Below are positions 9,042 through 17,878 of a DNA stretch of 64,000 nt, piece by piece. Source of the stretch: an uncultured Pelagibacteraceae bacterium (GTDB lineage Bacteria; Pseudomonadota; Alphaproteobacteria; Pelagibacterales; Pelagibacteraceae); NCBI GenBank assembly GCA_902563555.1, contig CACEXM010000001.1, forward strand, positions 152,758 through 216,757, written 5' to 3'. Below the pieces are notes generated by a model, which saw nothing but the letters and a program-made list of their open reading frames with translations, ran no database searches and was not told the origin of the DNA. The first letter of the stretch is position 1; every line of letters begins with the position of its first letter. The position numbers were made by a program, and so were the translations under genes.

Positions 9042-10861
9042 TGTGTGGAATTATTGGAATTAATAGTAACAAGCCAGTATCATCAGCGATAATTAATTCA
9101 TTAAAAAAATTAGAATACAGAGGTTACGATTCTGCGGGAATAGCTACTTTATCAAGTGGCTTGATCAATGAGATTAAATCTGAGGGTAGGGTAGATAATT
9201 TAGAAAAAAATTCACTTGTCCAAAAAATGGAGGGAACTATTGGCATCGGTCATGTCAGATGGGCAACACATGGAGTACCTAGTAGTTTGAATGCTCATCC
9301 GCATTCTTCACAGAATGTTTCAGTGGTACATAATGGAATAATTGAAAATTCAACTATACTTAAAAAATTTTTAATTGGTAAAGGGCATAAATTTAAATCT
9401 CAAACAGATACAGAAGTTATTGTTCATTTAATAACCGAACACTTAAAAAAAGAAAATATAATAAACTCTATAAAAAAAACCCTTAAGTTACTTCATGGAA
9501 GTTTTGCCTTAGGAATTATCTTTAAAGATCAACCAGATCTAATTATAGGCGCAAGACGGGGCTCACCTTTAGCTGTCGGTTATGGTCCAAATGAAAACTA
9601 TTTAGGTTCAGACTCTTATGCTTTGAAATCAATGACGAACAAAATTACTTATCTAAACGATGGTGAATTTTGCGTGATTAAAAAAGATTTAGTAGAGTTT
9701 TTTGATGAGAAAGGAAAAAAAATAAACAAAAAAGTTTTAGAGTTATCGAGTGAAAACCAAAAATATGACAAAGGTGATTACAAACATTTCATGGCAAAAG
9801 AGATAGATGAACAACCAATGTCAATAAAAAATGGAATAAAAGAATATTTGGATACAGCAAACAATGACATTAATATATTTAATTTTCCGTGGAAGGTCGA
9901 AGATATTTCATCTGTAACATTGATAGGATGTGGCACGGCATATCATTCGTGTTTAATGGCTAAATATTGGTTTGAGGAATTAACTTCTTTAGATGTGAGT
10001 GTAGATATAGCTTCAGAATTTAGGTACAGGAAAAATAGATTTAAAAAAGATAATTTATACATTTTTGTATCACAATCAGGTGAAACTGCTGATACTTATG
10101 CGGCTTTAGATTTATGTAATAAAAATGGTATGAAAACTTGTGGCGTTGTTAATGTTATTGAGAGCTCAATAGCAAGAGACTCCAAATTTGTTTTACCAAT
10201 TCATTGTGGTACTGAGATAGGTGTTGCTTCAACAAAAGCCTTTTTGGGTCAGATGTTGATATTATATATTCTTTCTTTAAAAATTGGATTAATTAGAGGA
10301 GATATTAACAAAAAAGAGTTTTCCAAAAAATTAAAGGAGTTAAAAAATTTACCAAAATTGTTAGAACAAACCTTATTGATAGATAATAAAATACATAATA
10401 TTTCCAGCACTTTTAATGAAGCAAAAGGTTCTATGTTTTTAGGCAGAGGTTTTTCTTATCCGATAGCATTAGAGGGTGCATTAAAATTAAAAGAGTTATC
10501 CTATGTTCATGCTGAAGGTTACCCAGCAGGAGAAATGAAACATGGACCTTTGGCTTTGATTGAGGAAGGAATGCCTGTTGTTGTGTTGGCGCCCAGAGAT
10601 AATTACTACAAAAAAACTATTTCTAATATGCAGGAAGTTATAGCGAGAGGAGCAAAGGTTTTGCTAATTACCAATAAAAGTAAAGATGAAATATTTTCTG
10701 AAAATATTTGGGAAACTATTGAAGTTGAGACAGCTAATGAAGACCTTTTGCCATTTCTTTTAACGATACCTTTACAAAAATTAGCTTATTATTCGGCATT
10801 AAAGAAAGGTTATGATATTGATAAGCCTAGAAATCTAGCCAAATCAGTTACTGTAGAGTAA
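9041..10861 (+). CDS. glmS: Glutamine-fructose-6-phosphate aminotransferase (isomerizing)
   Basis: Makes glucosamine-6-phosphate from fructose-6-phosphate and glutamine, the entry step to UDP-GlcNAc, peptidoglycan and LPS. The protein of 606 residues is full length. It opens with MCGIIGI, where Cys2 becomes the N-terminal glutaminase nucleophile; GHVRWATHG and HNGIIEN are glutaminase motifs. Two SIS sugar-isomerase domains follow (GCGTAYHS, SQSGETADT, then GRGFSYPIALEGALKLKE). The C-terminus KPRNLAKSVTVE is the conserved tail. The last 19 codons recur about 400 bp downstream (11205-11273). Confidence 0.97.
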   Translation: MCGIIGINSNKPVSSAIINSLKKLEYRGYDSAGIATLSSGLINEIKSEGRVDNLEKNSLVQKMEGTIGIGHVRWATHGVPSSLNAHPHSSQNVSVVHNGIIENSTILKKFLIGKGHKFKSQTDTEVIVHLITEHLKKENIINSIKKTLKLLHGSFALGIIFKDQPDLIIGARRGSPLAVGYGPNENYLGSDSYALKSMTNKITYLNDGEFCVIKKDLVEFFDEKGKKINKKVLELSSENQKYDKGDYKHFMAKEIDEQPMSIKNGIKEYLDTANNDINIFNFPWKVEDISSVTLIGCGTAYHSCLMAKYWFEELTSLDVSVDIASEFRYRKNRFKKDNLYIFVSQSGETADTYAALDLCNKNGMKTCGVVNVIESSIARDSKFVLPIHCGTEIGVASTKAFLGQMLILYILSLKIGLIRGDINKKEFSKKLKELKNLPKLLEQTLLIDNKIHNISSTFNEAKGSMFLGRGFSYPIALEGALKLKELSYVHAEGYPAGEMKHGPLALIEEGMPVVVLAPRDNYYKKTISNMQEVIARGAKVLLITNKSKDEIFSENIWETIEVETANEDLLPFLLTIPLQKLAYYSALKKGYDIDKPRNLAKSVTVE

Positions 10862-10865
10862 TAGT
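10797..10865 (+). repeat. Direct repeat, left copy: intact 3' end of glmS
   Basis: This 69-bp stretch, covering the last codons of glmS, its stop and four further bases, matches 11205-11273 at about 59 of 69 positions with no gaps (offset 408 bp). It is the functional copy, in frame with the rest of glmS. Nine of the ten differences are silent. Confidence 0.9.
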
Positions 10866-10904
10866 TGTATTTACTAAACAAGATGTTTTTAATAGGGTCT
10901 TTCT

Positions 10905-11186
10905 ATGAAAATAATTACAAAAATAATATCTATTCTTTTATTCTTGATAGTTACAGCTTCAGCAAATCCTTTTGGTCCTGGATATTTTCAAAATACAAAT
11001 CCTTTTGGACCAGGTTATGTGCAGCAAAGTAATCCTTTTGGACAAGGCTACACTCAAAATTCAAATCCTTTTGGTCAGGGATATGTTCAAGATAGCAATC
11101 CTTTTGGCCAAGGTTATATACAAGACTCAAATCCCTTTGGTCCTGGATATGTACAAGATAAATCTGTTTTTGGTTTTGGAAACTAA
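10905..11186 (+). CDS. Secreted tandem-repeat peptide, NPFGxGY repeats
   Basis: I do not recognise a family. The 93-residue product has a clear signal peptide (residues 1-20: two lysines, a hydrophobic stretch IISILLFLIV, then TASA as cleavage site). It is followed by six consecutive 11-residue repeats with the pattern NPFG(P/Q)GYxQ(N/D/Q)(S/T/K) at residues 21-86, and a tail SVFGFGN. The mature peptide is rich in Gly, Asn, Pro, Gln and aromatics with almost no charge, suggesting an exported extended or self-assembling chain, possibly a surface or matrix peptide. It lies between the two copies of the glmS 3' end, so it is probably inserted cargo. Start ATG at 10905 follows a weak AGGG element. 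Confidence 0.7.
   Translation: MKIITKIISILLFLIVTASANPFGPGYFQNTNPFGPGYVQQSNPFGQGYTQNSNPFGQGYVQDSNPFGQGYIQDSNPFGPGYVQDKSVFGFGN
10965..11162 (+). repeat. Six tandem 33-bp coding repeats
   Basis: Six in-frame 33-bp units encode NPFG-type 11-mers. Units 1, 2 and 6 carry NPFGPGY, units 3-5 NPFGQGY; position 8 varies (F, V, T, V, I, V). The units differ at many third positions, so the array is not a very recent expansion, yet the length and phase are kept exactly. Confidence 0.9.
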
Positions 11187-11204
11187 TTAACTAATAAAAG
11201 TAAT

Positions 11205-11273
11205 CATTAAAAAAAGGATATGATATAGTTAAGCCTAGAAATTTAGCTAAGTCAGTTACAGTTGAATAATAGT
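11205..11273 (+). pseudogene. Remnant second copy of the glmS 3' end
   Basis: This stretch would encode KKGYDIVKPRNLAKSVTVE followed by TAA (11210-11269), 18 of 19 residues identical to the end of GlmS, with no start codon and no upstream glmS sequence. It differs from the real 3' end at ten bases over 60, nine of them silent. Such a pattern means it diverged while part of a working glmS in another lineage and was left as a scar by recombination or integration. Confidence 0.85.
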
Positions 11274-11275
11274 CT

Positions 11276-12100
11276 GTGAAAATAAACTTTACCAAAAAAC
11301 CTAATTTTTGGCATATAGCCTCTGTCGCGCGCAATAAAAACGTAAATGATTATGAAATTTTAAACCAAGCTTTTGAACAAGATGTATTTGAAGAAGAAAA
11401 TAAAATATTTTTAAAGAAATTTATTGATTGTTTTAAAAATGTTAAGAATATTAATTCACAACTTTATCAAGATGTATTTGCATCATTTGTTATTGGAAAC
11501 CAGTTTGATAAAACATTTTTAGAATTTGGTGCGACAGATGGTTTAGAATTGTCTAATTCATTTATGCTTGAAAATACTTTAAATTGGAGTGGTGTTTTAT
11601 CTGAACCAAGTCCACAATGGCATGAAGTATTAAAAGAAAACAGAAAATATACGAAAATTATAAAAAAATGTATTTGGTCAGAGAGTGGAAAAATTTTAGA
11701 TTTTTTTATGTCAGATAGAGGTAATTTTTCTACTTTAAACGAATTTATTGATAGTGATAAGTATTCTATGCCATTGAATACTGAATCAAGAAAAAAAGCT
11801 GGTAAGTTGATAACTGTAGAAACAATATCGTTAAATGATGTAATTAAAGAATATTTTAATAATATATCACCATCATATATTTCAATTGATACTGAGGGGT
11901 CTGAATTTAAAATTTTAGAGTCTTTTAATTTTGAAAATTATAGACCAAAAGTTTTTACAGTTGAGCATAATTTCACTGAATTACAAAGTAAAATTGATGA
12001 ATTGATGGTTTCAAAGAACTATCAAAGAATATTTAGAAAGCTAACAAGTTTTGATGCATGGTATGTATCTAAAGAAGCATTAAATGAATTAGATTTTTAG
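11276..12100 (+). CDS. FkbM family methyltransferase
   Basis: A 274-residue protein with the FkbM pattern: FLEFGATDGLELSNS (SAM-binding motif) near residues 80-94, VLSEPSPQWHEVL, and YISIDTEGSEFKIL near residues 201-214, the conserved D-T/V-E-G motif of this family. FkbM enzymes O-methylate sugars or lipids, often in surface polysaccharides; the substrate here is unknown. The likely start is the GTG at 11276, 6 bp after the stop of the glmS remnant; the first 80 residues are not conserved, so a later start is possible. Probably part of the accessory insertion downstream of glmS. Confidence 0.72.
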   Translation: MKINFTKKPNFWHIASVARNKNVNDYEILNQAFEQDVFEEENKIFLKKFIDCFKNVKNINSQLYQDVFASFVIGNQFDKTFLEFGATDGLELSNSFMLENTLNWSGVLSEPSPQWHEVLKENRKYTKIIKKCIWSESGKILDFFMSDRGNFSTLNEFIDSDKYSMPLNTESRKKAGKLITVETISLNDVIKEYFNNISPSYISIDTEGSEFKILESFNFENYRPKVFTVEHNFTELQSKIDELMVSKNYQRIFRKLTSFDAWYVSKEALNELDF

Positions 12101-12170
12101 CAATTTTTTAAATATTTTACTTCTAAGTTGATTACTAATAAAACTCTGATACAACAATCTTAGGTTGAAT

Positions 12171-13550
12171 ATGAAAAATTGGAAAATTAATAGTTGGAGA
12201 AAGTATCCGGTAAAACACATTCCGGATTATTCTAATAAGAAGGAATTGGAACAAGTGTTAGGTAAAATAAAAAATTTTCCACCACTTGTTTTTGCTGGTG
12301 AAACAAGACACTTAAAACAACAACTTGCTGAGGTAGTAGATGGTAAAGCTTTTTTACTTCAGGGAGGAGATTGTGCAGAGAGTTTTGCTGAATTTAATCC
12401 AGATAATATTAGAGATACATTCAAACTAATTTTGCAAATGTCGTTGGTTTTAACTTATTCAGCATCACTTCCAGTAATCAAACTTGGAAGAATAGCAGGA
12501 CAGTTTGCTAAACCAAGAAGTGCACCGACTGAAAAACAAGGAAATTTAGAACTTCCAAGCTACTTAGGTGATAATGTAAATGGTATTGAGTTTAATAAAA
12601 AAGCAAGAGAGCACGATCCAAAAAGACTTTTTAGAGCTTACTCACAATCTGCATCAACTTTGAACTTGTTAAGGGCATTTTCAAAAGGAGGTTTTGCAGA
12701 CTTAAATAAAGTTCATTTATGGAATTTAGATTATATCAAAAAAAGTCCGCAAGCTAAGAAATTTAAAGATTTAGAAGACAAGATTGCTGATGCATTGGCT
12801 TTTATGTCAGCGTGTGGAATTACTTCAGACTTTAATAACAGATTATATACAGTTAATTTTTGGACATCACATGAGGCTTTACATCTACCTTTTGAGGAAA
12901 GTATGACAAGAATTGATTCCACAACTGGAGAATACCACGATACATCTGCACACTTTGTGTGGATTGGTGATAGAACTCGACAGTTAGATGGGGGTCATGT
13001 TGAATTTTGTAGAGGTATAGAAAATCCAATAGGAATAAAATGTGGGCCTACAAGTAAACCAGAAGAAATAGTAAAAATTTGTAACTTAATAAATCCAAAA
13101 AATGAAAAAGGTAAAATTACTCTTATCTCAAGATTTGGACACGACTCAGTTGAAAAATTTTTACCAAAACTCGTAAGAACCATTAAGAAAGAAGGTTTGA
13201 ACGTAATTTGGTCGTGCGATCCAATGCATGGAAACACAATCAAATCTACAACTGGATTTAAAACTAGACCATTTAACAGGGTTTTAAAAGAAGTAAGAGA
13301 TGTATTTGCAGTTCATCAAAGTGAGGGTTCGTACGCAGGAGGCTTACATATTGAAATGACTGGTCAAAATGTGACTGAATGCACAGGTGGTGCAAGAAAA
13401 ATTTCTGATGCTGATTTATCAAGCAGATACCACACCCATTGTGATCCTAGGCTTAATGCAGATCAAGCCTTAGAATTAGCATTTTTAATATCAGATGAGA
13501 TTAAAAAGAATAGCAGCTATTCGAAAAATTCTATTCAAGTGGCATCTTGA
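12171..13550 (+). CDS. aroG: 3-deoxy-7-phosphoheptulonate synthase, class II (plant type)
   Basis: Condenses phosphoenolpyruvate and erythrose-4-phosphate to DAHP, committing carbon to aromatic amino acids. About 459 residues, the size of class II DAHP synthases and unrelated in sequence to E. coli AroFGH. Motifs include LLQGGDCAESFAEF with the metal-binding cysteine, KLGRIAGQFAKPRS, RFGHDSVEKFLPKL, CDPMHGNT, and HIEMTGQNVTECTGGA. I prefer the ATG at 12171, with AGG six bases upstream; a TTG two codons earlier (12165) is also open. The gene symbol follows common usage and varies. Confidence 0.93.
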   Translation: MKNWKINSWRKYPVKHIPDYSNKKELEQVLGKIKNFPPLVFAGETRHLKQQLAEVVDGKAFLLQGGDCAESFAEFNPDNIRDTFKLILQMSLVLTYSASLPVIKLGRIAGQFAKPRSAPTEKQGNLELPSYLGDNVNGIEFNKKAREHDPKRLFRAYSQSASTLNLLRAFSKGGFADLNKVHLWNLDYIKKSPQAKKFKDLEDKIADALAFMSACGITSDFNNRLYTVNFWTSHEALHLPFEESMTRIDSTTGEYHDTSAHFVWIGDRTRQLDGGHVEFCRGIENPIGIKCGPTSKPEEIVKICNLINPKNEKGKITLISRFGHDSVEKFLPKLVRTIKKEGLNVIWSCDPMHGNTIKSTTGFKTRPFNRVLKEVRDVFAVHQSEGSYAGGLHIEMTGQNVTECTGGARKISDADLSSRYHTHCDPRLNADQALELAFLISDEIKKNSSYSKNSIQVAS

Positions 13551-13589
13551 TCTATTGCTTTAAATCGTAAGATTGTTAGATATTAATTT

Positions 13590-14327
13590 ATGAATCCTAA
13601 AGAAAAAATAAAATTTATATCAAACTGGATCAAATCATACGTAGATCAAATGCCATCTAAAGCTCAAGCTTTAGTAATTGGTATATCAGGAGGAATCGAC
13701 TCATCTGTATCAAGTACATTAAGCGCAATGACAGGCTTAAAAACTATTGTTTTGACTATGCCTATAAAGCAAATCGAAAGCCAACATGATTTAAGTTTAA
13801 AACATCAAAAATGGTTAGTTAAAAATTTTAAGAATGTAGAGGCTCATACTATAAGTTTAGATAAATTATTTGAAACATTTTCATCAACATTAGATAAATT
13901 TGATAACGAACACGGATTTGCAAATTCAAGAGCAAGATTGAGAATGACAACCCTTTATCAAGTTGCAGCAGCTAATAAAGGAATAGTTGTTGGAACAGGT
14001 AATAAAGTAGAAGACTTTGGAGTTGGATTTTATACAAAATATGGAGATGGAGGTGTTGATATTTCACCAATAGCAGATTGTAATAAAACTGAAGTTTGGG
14101 AAATTGGAAAAGAACTTGGAATTTCACAAGAAATTATTGATGCTGCTCCAACGGATGGTCTTTGGGATGATGGAAGAACTGACGAGGGTCAGTTAGGTTT
14201 TGATTATCAAGCCTTAGAAGATGCAATGAAGAATCCTAATTCTCCACATAAAGCAGAATACGAAAAAATTAGAAAACAAAATATGCATAAAATGGAGCCT
14301 ATTCCAGTATGCAAAATTCCTAGTTAA
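13590..14327 (+). CDS. nadE: NAD synthetase (ammonia-dependent)
   Basis: Last step of NAD synthesis: amidates nicotinate adenine dinucleotide using ATP. The 245-residue protein is the short form without a glutaminase domain, so ammonia is the direct nitrogen donor. The PP-loop SGGIDSSVSS is at about residues 33-42; RARLRMTTLYQVA and GTGNKVEDFGVGFYTKYGDG are the substrate-binding segments. A possible promoter (TTGCTT at 13555, TAGATA at 13577, 16-bp spacer) would place transcription start at or just before the ATG, implying a leaderless mRNA; this is weak evidence. Confidence 0.93.
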   Translation: MNPKEKIKFISNWIKSYVDQMPSKAQALVIGISGGIDSSVSSTLSAMTGLKTIVLTMPIKQIESQHDLSLKHQKWLVKNFKNVEAHTISLDKLFETFSSTLDKFDNEHGFANSRARLRMTTLYQVAAANKGIVVGTGNKVEDFGVGFYTKYGDGGVDISPIADCNKTEVWEIGKELGISQEIIDAAPTDGLWDDGRTDEGQLGFDYQALEDAMKNPNSPHKAEYEKIRKQNMHKMEPIPVCKIPS

Positions 14328-14378
14328 TCAATTAGATTAACAAATCATCAAATAAGGTATATTTCTTAATCAAGTGAA

Positions 14379-15722
14379 ATGGATATTTTTTTAACAAACA
14401 ATTTAATTAATAAAAAAGAGCAATTTATCCCAATAAAAAAAGAGAGTGTTGGAATGTATGTTTGTGGACCAACAGTCTATGATGATCCACATATAGGGAA
14501 TGCAAGACCACTAGTTATTTTTGATATTCTTTTTAAAATTTTAAAAAATAATTTTTCAAAAGTCACATATGTAAGAAACATAACAGATATTGATGATAAA
14601 ATTATTTTATCTTCGCAAAAACTTAAAATATCGACAAAAGAGTTAACTGAAAAAATAACCAAAAGTTTTTTCGAAGACTGTAAATTTTTAAATTGTGAAG
14701 ATCCCACACACCAGCCAAAAGCAACAGAGCACATAGATATTATGATTCAAATGATTAATGAATTGATTAAAAAAGGTTATGCTTATGAGAACAATAAACA
14801 TGTGTATTTTGAAGTAAAAAAATTTTCTGAGTATGGAAAATTATCAAATAAAAAGTTAGAAGATTTAATTGCAGGATCACGAGTTGAAATTAGTGACAAC
14901 AAAAAAAATTCTGAGGATTTTGTTTTATGGAAACCATCAGTTAAGGATGAGCCTTCTTGGGATTCTCCTTGGGGACCTGGTAGGCCAGGATGGCATTTAG
15001 AGTGTTCTGCTATGTCAAAAAAACTTTTAGGTGATAAATTTGATATACATGGTGGTGGTATTGATTTAATTTTCCCTCACCACGAAAATGAAATTGCTCA
15101 ATCTAGATGTGCTAATGACACTGAAGTTTTCGCTAACTTTTGGATTCATAATGCTTTTATTACAATGTCGAATGAAAAAATGGCTAAGTCTCAAGGCAAT
15201 ATCTTAAAGATAAAAGACTTTAGAAAAAAAATGAGTGGTCAAATAATCAGGTTAGCACTGATGAGTGCACATTACAGACAACCTTTAGATTGGAACGATA
15301 AATTATTAATTGATTGTGAAAATATTTTAGATAAGTGGTATCGAATAAAATTAGACAATTTCAAACCTGTTAAAATCCCTGATGAAATATTGAAACCTTT
15401 ATACGAAGATTTAAATACCCCAGGTTATATTGCTAATCTCCATGGTTTGTATGAAAAAGCAATTAAGGATGATAAAAAAGATTTATTTATATCAGCATGT
15501 AGATTTATTGGTTTATTAAATGAAACGAGTGAGCAGTGGCATAATTTTAAAAGAGATAGAGTTTCGTTAAGTGAGCCTGAAATCGAAAAAATGATAAACT
15601 TAAGAGATAAAGCTAGAGAAAATAAGGATTATAAAGAGGCTGATCGAATTAGAGATGAACTTTCAGACAAAGGTGTTTTAATAGAGGACAAAGATGGTAA
15701 AACACTGTGGAAATTTAAATGA
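14379..15722 (+). CDS. cysS: Cysteinyl-tRNA synthetase
   Basis: Class I aminoacyl-tRNA synthetase that charges tRNA-Cys. In the 447-residue protein, MYVCGPTVYDDPHIGNARP carries the zinc-binding cysteine and the HIGN version of the HIGH signature. WHLECSAM and FPHHENEIAQS supply the other zinc ligands, and KMAKSQGN is the KMSKS loop. The C-terminal helical domain is somewhat short. Its stop overlaps the ATG of cimA by 4 bp (ATGA), so the two are probably co-translated. Confidence 0.96.
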   Translation: MDIFLTNNLINKKEQFIPIKKESVGMYVCGPTVYDDPHIGNARPLVIFDILFKILKNNFSKVTYVRNITDIDDKIILSSQKLKISTKELTEKITKSFFEDCKFLNCEDPTHQPKATEHIDIMIQMINELIKKGYAYENNKHVYFEVKKFSEYGKLSNKKLEDLIAGSRVEISDNKKNSEDFVLWKPSVKDEPSWDSPWGPGRPGWHLECSAMSKKLLGDKFDIHGGGIDLIFPHHENEIAQSRCANDTEVFANFWIHNAFITMSNEKMAKSQGNILKIKDFRKKMSGQIIRLALMSAHYRQPLDWNDKLLIDCENILDKWYRIKLDNFKPVKIPDEILKPLYEDLNTPGYIANLHGLYEKAIKDDKKDLFISACRFIGLLNETSEQWHNFKRDRVSLSEPEIEKMINLRDKARENKDYKEADRIRDELSDKGVLIEDKDGKTLWKFK

Positions 15723-17320
15723 GTAAAGAAAGATTATACATATTTGATACAACTCTTCGAGATGGAGCTCAAACCCAAGGTGTGCATTTTTCAATTGATG
15801 AAAAAACAAAAATTGCACATGCTTTAGACGACCTTGGTGTAGATTACATAGAAGGAGGTTGGCCAGGTGCCAATCCATCTGATACAGAATTTTTTCAGAA
15901 AGGTTTGGAACTAAAAAACTCTACCTTTACTGCTTTTGGAATGACGAAAAAAGCAGGACGAAGTGCTGAAAATGATCCAGGTTTGTCAGCAATTTTAAAT
16001 TCTAATACGAAATCTGTTTGTTTAGTTGGAAAGTCTTGGGATTTCCATGTTGATGTTGCTTTGGGAATATCTAAAGAGGAAAATTTAGACAACATTAAAG
16101 AAACCACAAAGCATTTTGTAAAAAATAATAAAGAGTTCATGTTTGATGCTGAGCATTTCTTTGATGGCTACAAGGCAAACTCGGAATATGCTTTAGCTTG
16201 TATCAAAGCTGCTTATGATAATGGAGCAAAATGGATAGTTCTATGTGATACTAATGGTGGTACACTTCCTCATGAAGTAACTAAGATAGTAAAAGAAGTT
16301 TCAGAACACATACCTGGTGAGAGTTTAGGTATTCATGCCCATAATGATACTGGTAATGCTGTTGCGAATTCAATAGCAGCTGTTTTATCAGGAGCGAGAC
16401 AAATTCAAGGCACAATAAATGGCTTAGGTGAAAGATGTGGTAATGCCAATTTAATGTCAATTATTCCAACTTTCCATCTTAAGAAAGAGTTATCAGATAA
16501 ATTTGAAATAAGTATTAAAGAAAAAAATATCAAACATATTACACAGTGTTCAAGGTTGCTTGATGAGATACTAAATAGAAAACCAAATAAACATTTACCA
16601 TACGTTGGTGCTGCAGCATTTTCACACAAGGGTGGTTTACATGTATCTGCTGTTCAAAAAGATCCTAAAACTTATGAGCATATAAATCCTGAAGATGTTG
16701 GTAATAATAGAAATATAGTTGTTTCCGATCAGTCAGGTAAATCAAATATCCTGTCTAGACTTAAAACAATTGGGATTGATATTAAGGAAAATGATCCTAA
16801 AGTTAAAAAACTATTAGAAGAAGTTAAAGATAGAGAGTTCATTGGTTACAGTTATGATGGAGCTGATGCATCTTTTGAGTTACTAGCTAGAAGAGTAATG
16901 GGAGAAATTCCAAGATATATTTCAATTAAAGAATACGATGTTTCAGTCTCAAAAAACAATCAAGATAAGATAGTTTCTAAAGCAAAAGCAAAACTGGAGG
17001 TTGATGGGGAACAAATAGTTTGTGAAGGTGAGGGTAATGGACCTGTTCATGCTTTAGATAACGCTATAAGAAAAAATGTTACTAAGTTAGAAAAATATTC
17101 TGAATATCTAAAAGATTTAAAACTAGTCGACTATAAGGTAAGAATTTTAAATACAGGGACTGAAGCTACCACTAGAGTATCTATTGAAAGCACAGATTCC
17201 AAAGGAAAAAATTGGTTTACAATTGGCGTGTCACCAAACATAATTGATGCATCATTTAAAGCTCTTATTGATAGTTTAGATTATAAGCTGTATAAAGATA
17301 ACGCACCAGCTAGTAAATAA
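15719..17320 (+). CDS. cimA: (R)-citramalate synthase
   Basis: Condenses pyruvate and acetyl-CoA to citramalate, giving 2-oxobutyrate for isoleucine without threonine deaminase. The 533-residue protein has an HMGL-like TIM barrel opening with FDTTLRDGAQTQGVHFS, and HAHNDTGNAVANS as the metal-binding histidine motif. The GLGERCGN motif is followed by an allosteric LeuA-dimer domain from about residue 390. DYIEGGWPGANPSD is characteristic of citramalate synthases versus 2-isopropylmalate synthases. Coupled to cysS by a 4-bp overlap. Confidence 0.92.
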   Translation: MSKERLYIFDTTLRDGAQTQGVHFSIDEKTKIAHALDDLGVDYIEGGWPGANPSDTEFFQKGLELKNSTFTAFGMTKKAGRSAENDPGLSAILNSNTKSVCLVGKSWDFHVDVALGISKEENLDNIKETTKHFVKNNKEFMFDAEHFFDGYKANSEYALACIKAAYDNGAKWIVLCDTNGGTLPHEVTKIVKEVSEHIPGESLGIHAHNDTGNAVANSIAAVLSGARQIQGTINGLGERCGNANLMSIIPTFHLKKELSDKFEISIKEKNIKHITQCSRLLDEILNRKPNKHLPYVGAAAFSHKGGLHVSAVQKDPKTYEHINPEDVGNNRNIVVSDQSGKSNILSRLKTIGIDIKENDPKVKKLLEEVKDREFIGYSYDGADASFELLARRVMGEIPRYISIKEYDVSVSKNNQDKIVSKAKAKLEVDGEQIVCEGEGNGPVHALDNAIRKNVTKLEKYSEYLKDLKLVDYKVRILNTGTEATTRVSIESTDSKGKNWFTIGVSPNIIDASFKALIDSLDYKLYKDNAPASK

Positions 17321-17329
17321 AAGTAAAAT

Positions 17330-17836
17330 ATGTTTAGAAATTTTTTAATAATTTTTTCCTTTGCCCTTTTAACCAATTGTGCATCAATTACTGAGTCAAA
17401 AGATCAATCAATGTCAGTTAATACAGGGGATGTTGTTGGCGCAATGTGCACACTCTCAAATTCAAAAGGAAGCTATTATGTTAATTCAACACCAGGTTCT
17501 GTTATGGTTAGAAATGCATGTGATCAGCTTACAGTGACTTGCACAAAGAAAGGTTACGTGCCTGCCAATCCGGGCGCAGGATCTATTCAAGATAAATCAA
17601 AAGGAATGGCTTGGGGCAATGTTATTTTTGGTGGTATTATTGGAATTGCAGTTGATAGATCTACTGGTGCAGGCTGTACGTATCCACAACAAAATATCAC
17701 CTTTCCATTAAAAAAAGCTTCAGCTGAAAGCGGAGAAACCAATATAAAAAAATTAAAAGATTTAAAAGAATTACTTGATAGTGGCGTAATAACCCAAGAT
17801 GAATTTGATAAAGCTAAAAAAAAGTTGCTTAATTAG
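17330..17836 (+). CDS. Lipoprotein with C-terminal SHOCT-like motif, unknown function
   Basis: The 168-residue protein begins with a lipoprotein signal: basic N-terminus, hydrophobic FLIIFSFALL, and lipobox LLTNC with Cys17 as the lipidated residue. The middle (residues 30-130) holds a PEGA-like region (GSYYVNSTPGSVMV, then CTKKGY) and a glycine-rich hydrophobic stretch VIFGGIIGIAV. The last 30 residues (IKKLKDLKELLDSGVITQDE and on) match the short SHOCT motif often found at protein ends. I infer an outer-membrane or periplasm-facing lipoprotein; no enzyme motif is seen. It follows cimA by 9 bp. Confidence 0.7.
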   Translation: MFRNFLIIFSFALLTNCASITESKDQSMSVNTGDVVGAMCTLSNSKGSYYVNSTPGSVMVRNACDQLTVTCTKKGYVPANPGAGSIQDKSKGMAWGNVIFGGIIGIAVDRSTGAGCTYPQQNITFPLKKASAESGETNIKKLKDLKELLDSGVITQDEFDKAKKKLLN

Positions 17837-17878
17837 ATCTTAAATAGATATTCTTTTTTTAAGTTATGATTATCCACA

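Noticed and set aside
10965-11162. CRISPR-like array at the 33-bp repeats
   Set aside because: Units are directly adjacent with no spacers and lie within one coding frame; no cas genes nearby.
10972-11190. Alternative reading frame over the NPFG repeats
   Set aside because: Tandem 33-bp repeats keep all three frames open; only the frame with the signal peptide and perfect 11-residue phase is credible.
10862-11275. Tn7-type transposon at the glmS attachment site
   Set aside because: The position fits attTn7, but there are no tns genes, no Tn7 end repeats and no 5-bp target duplication that I can see; the repeat is glmS coding sequence itself.
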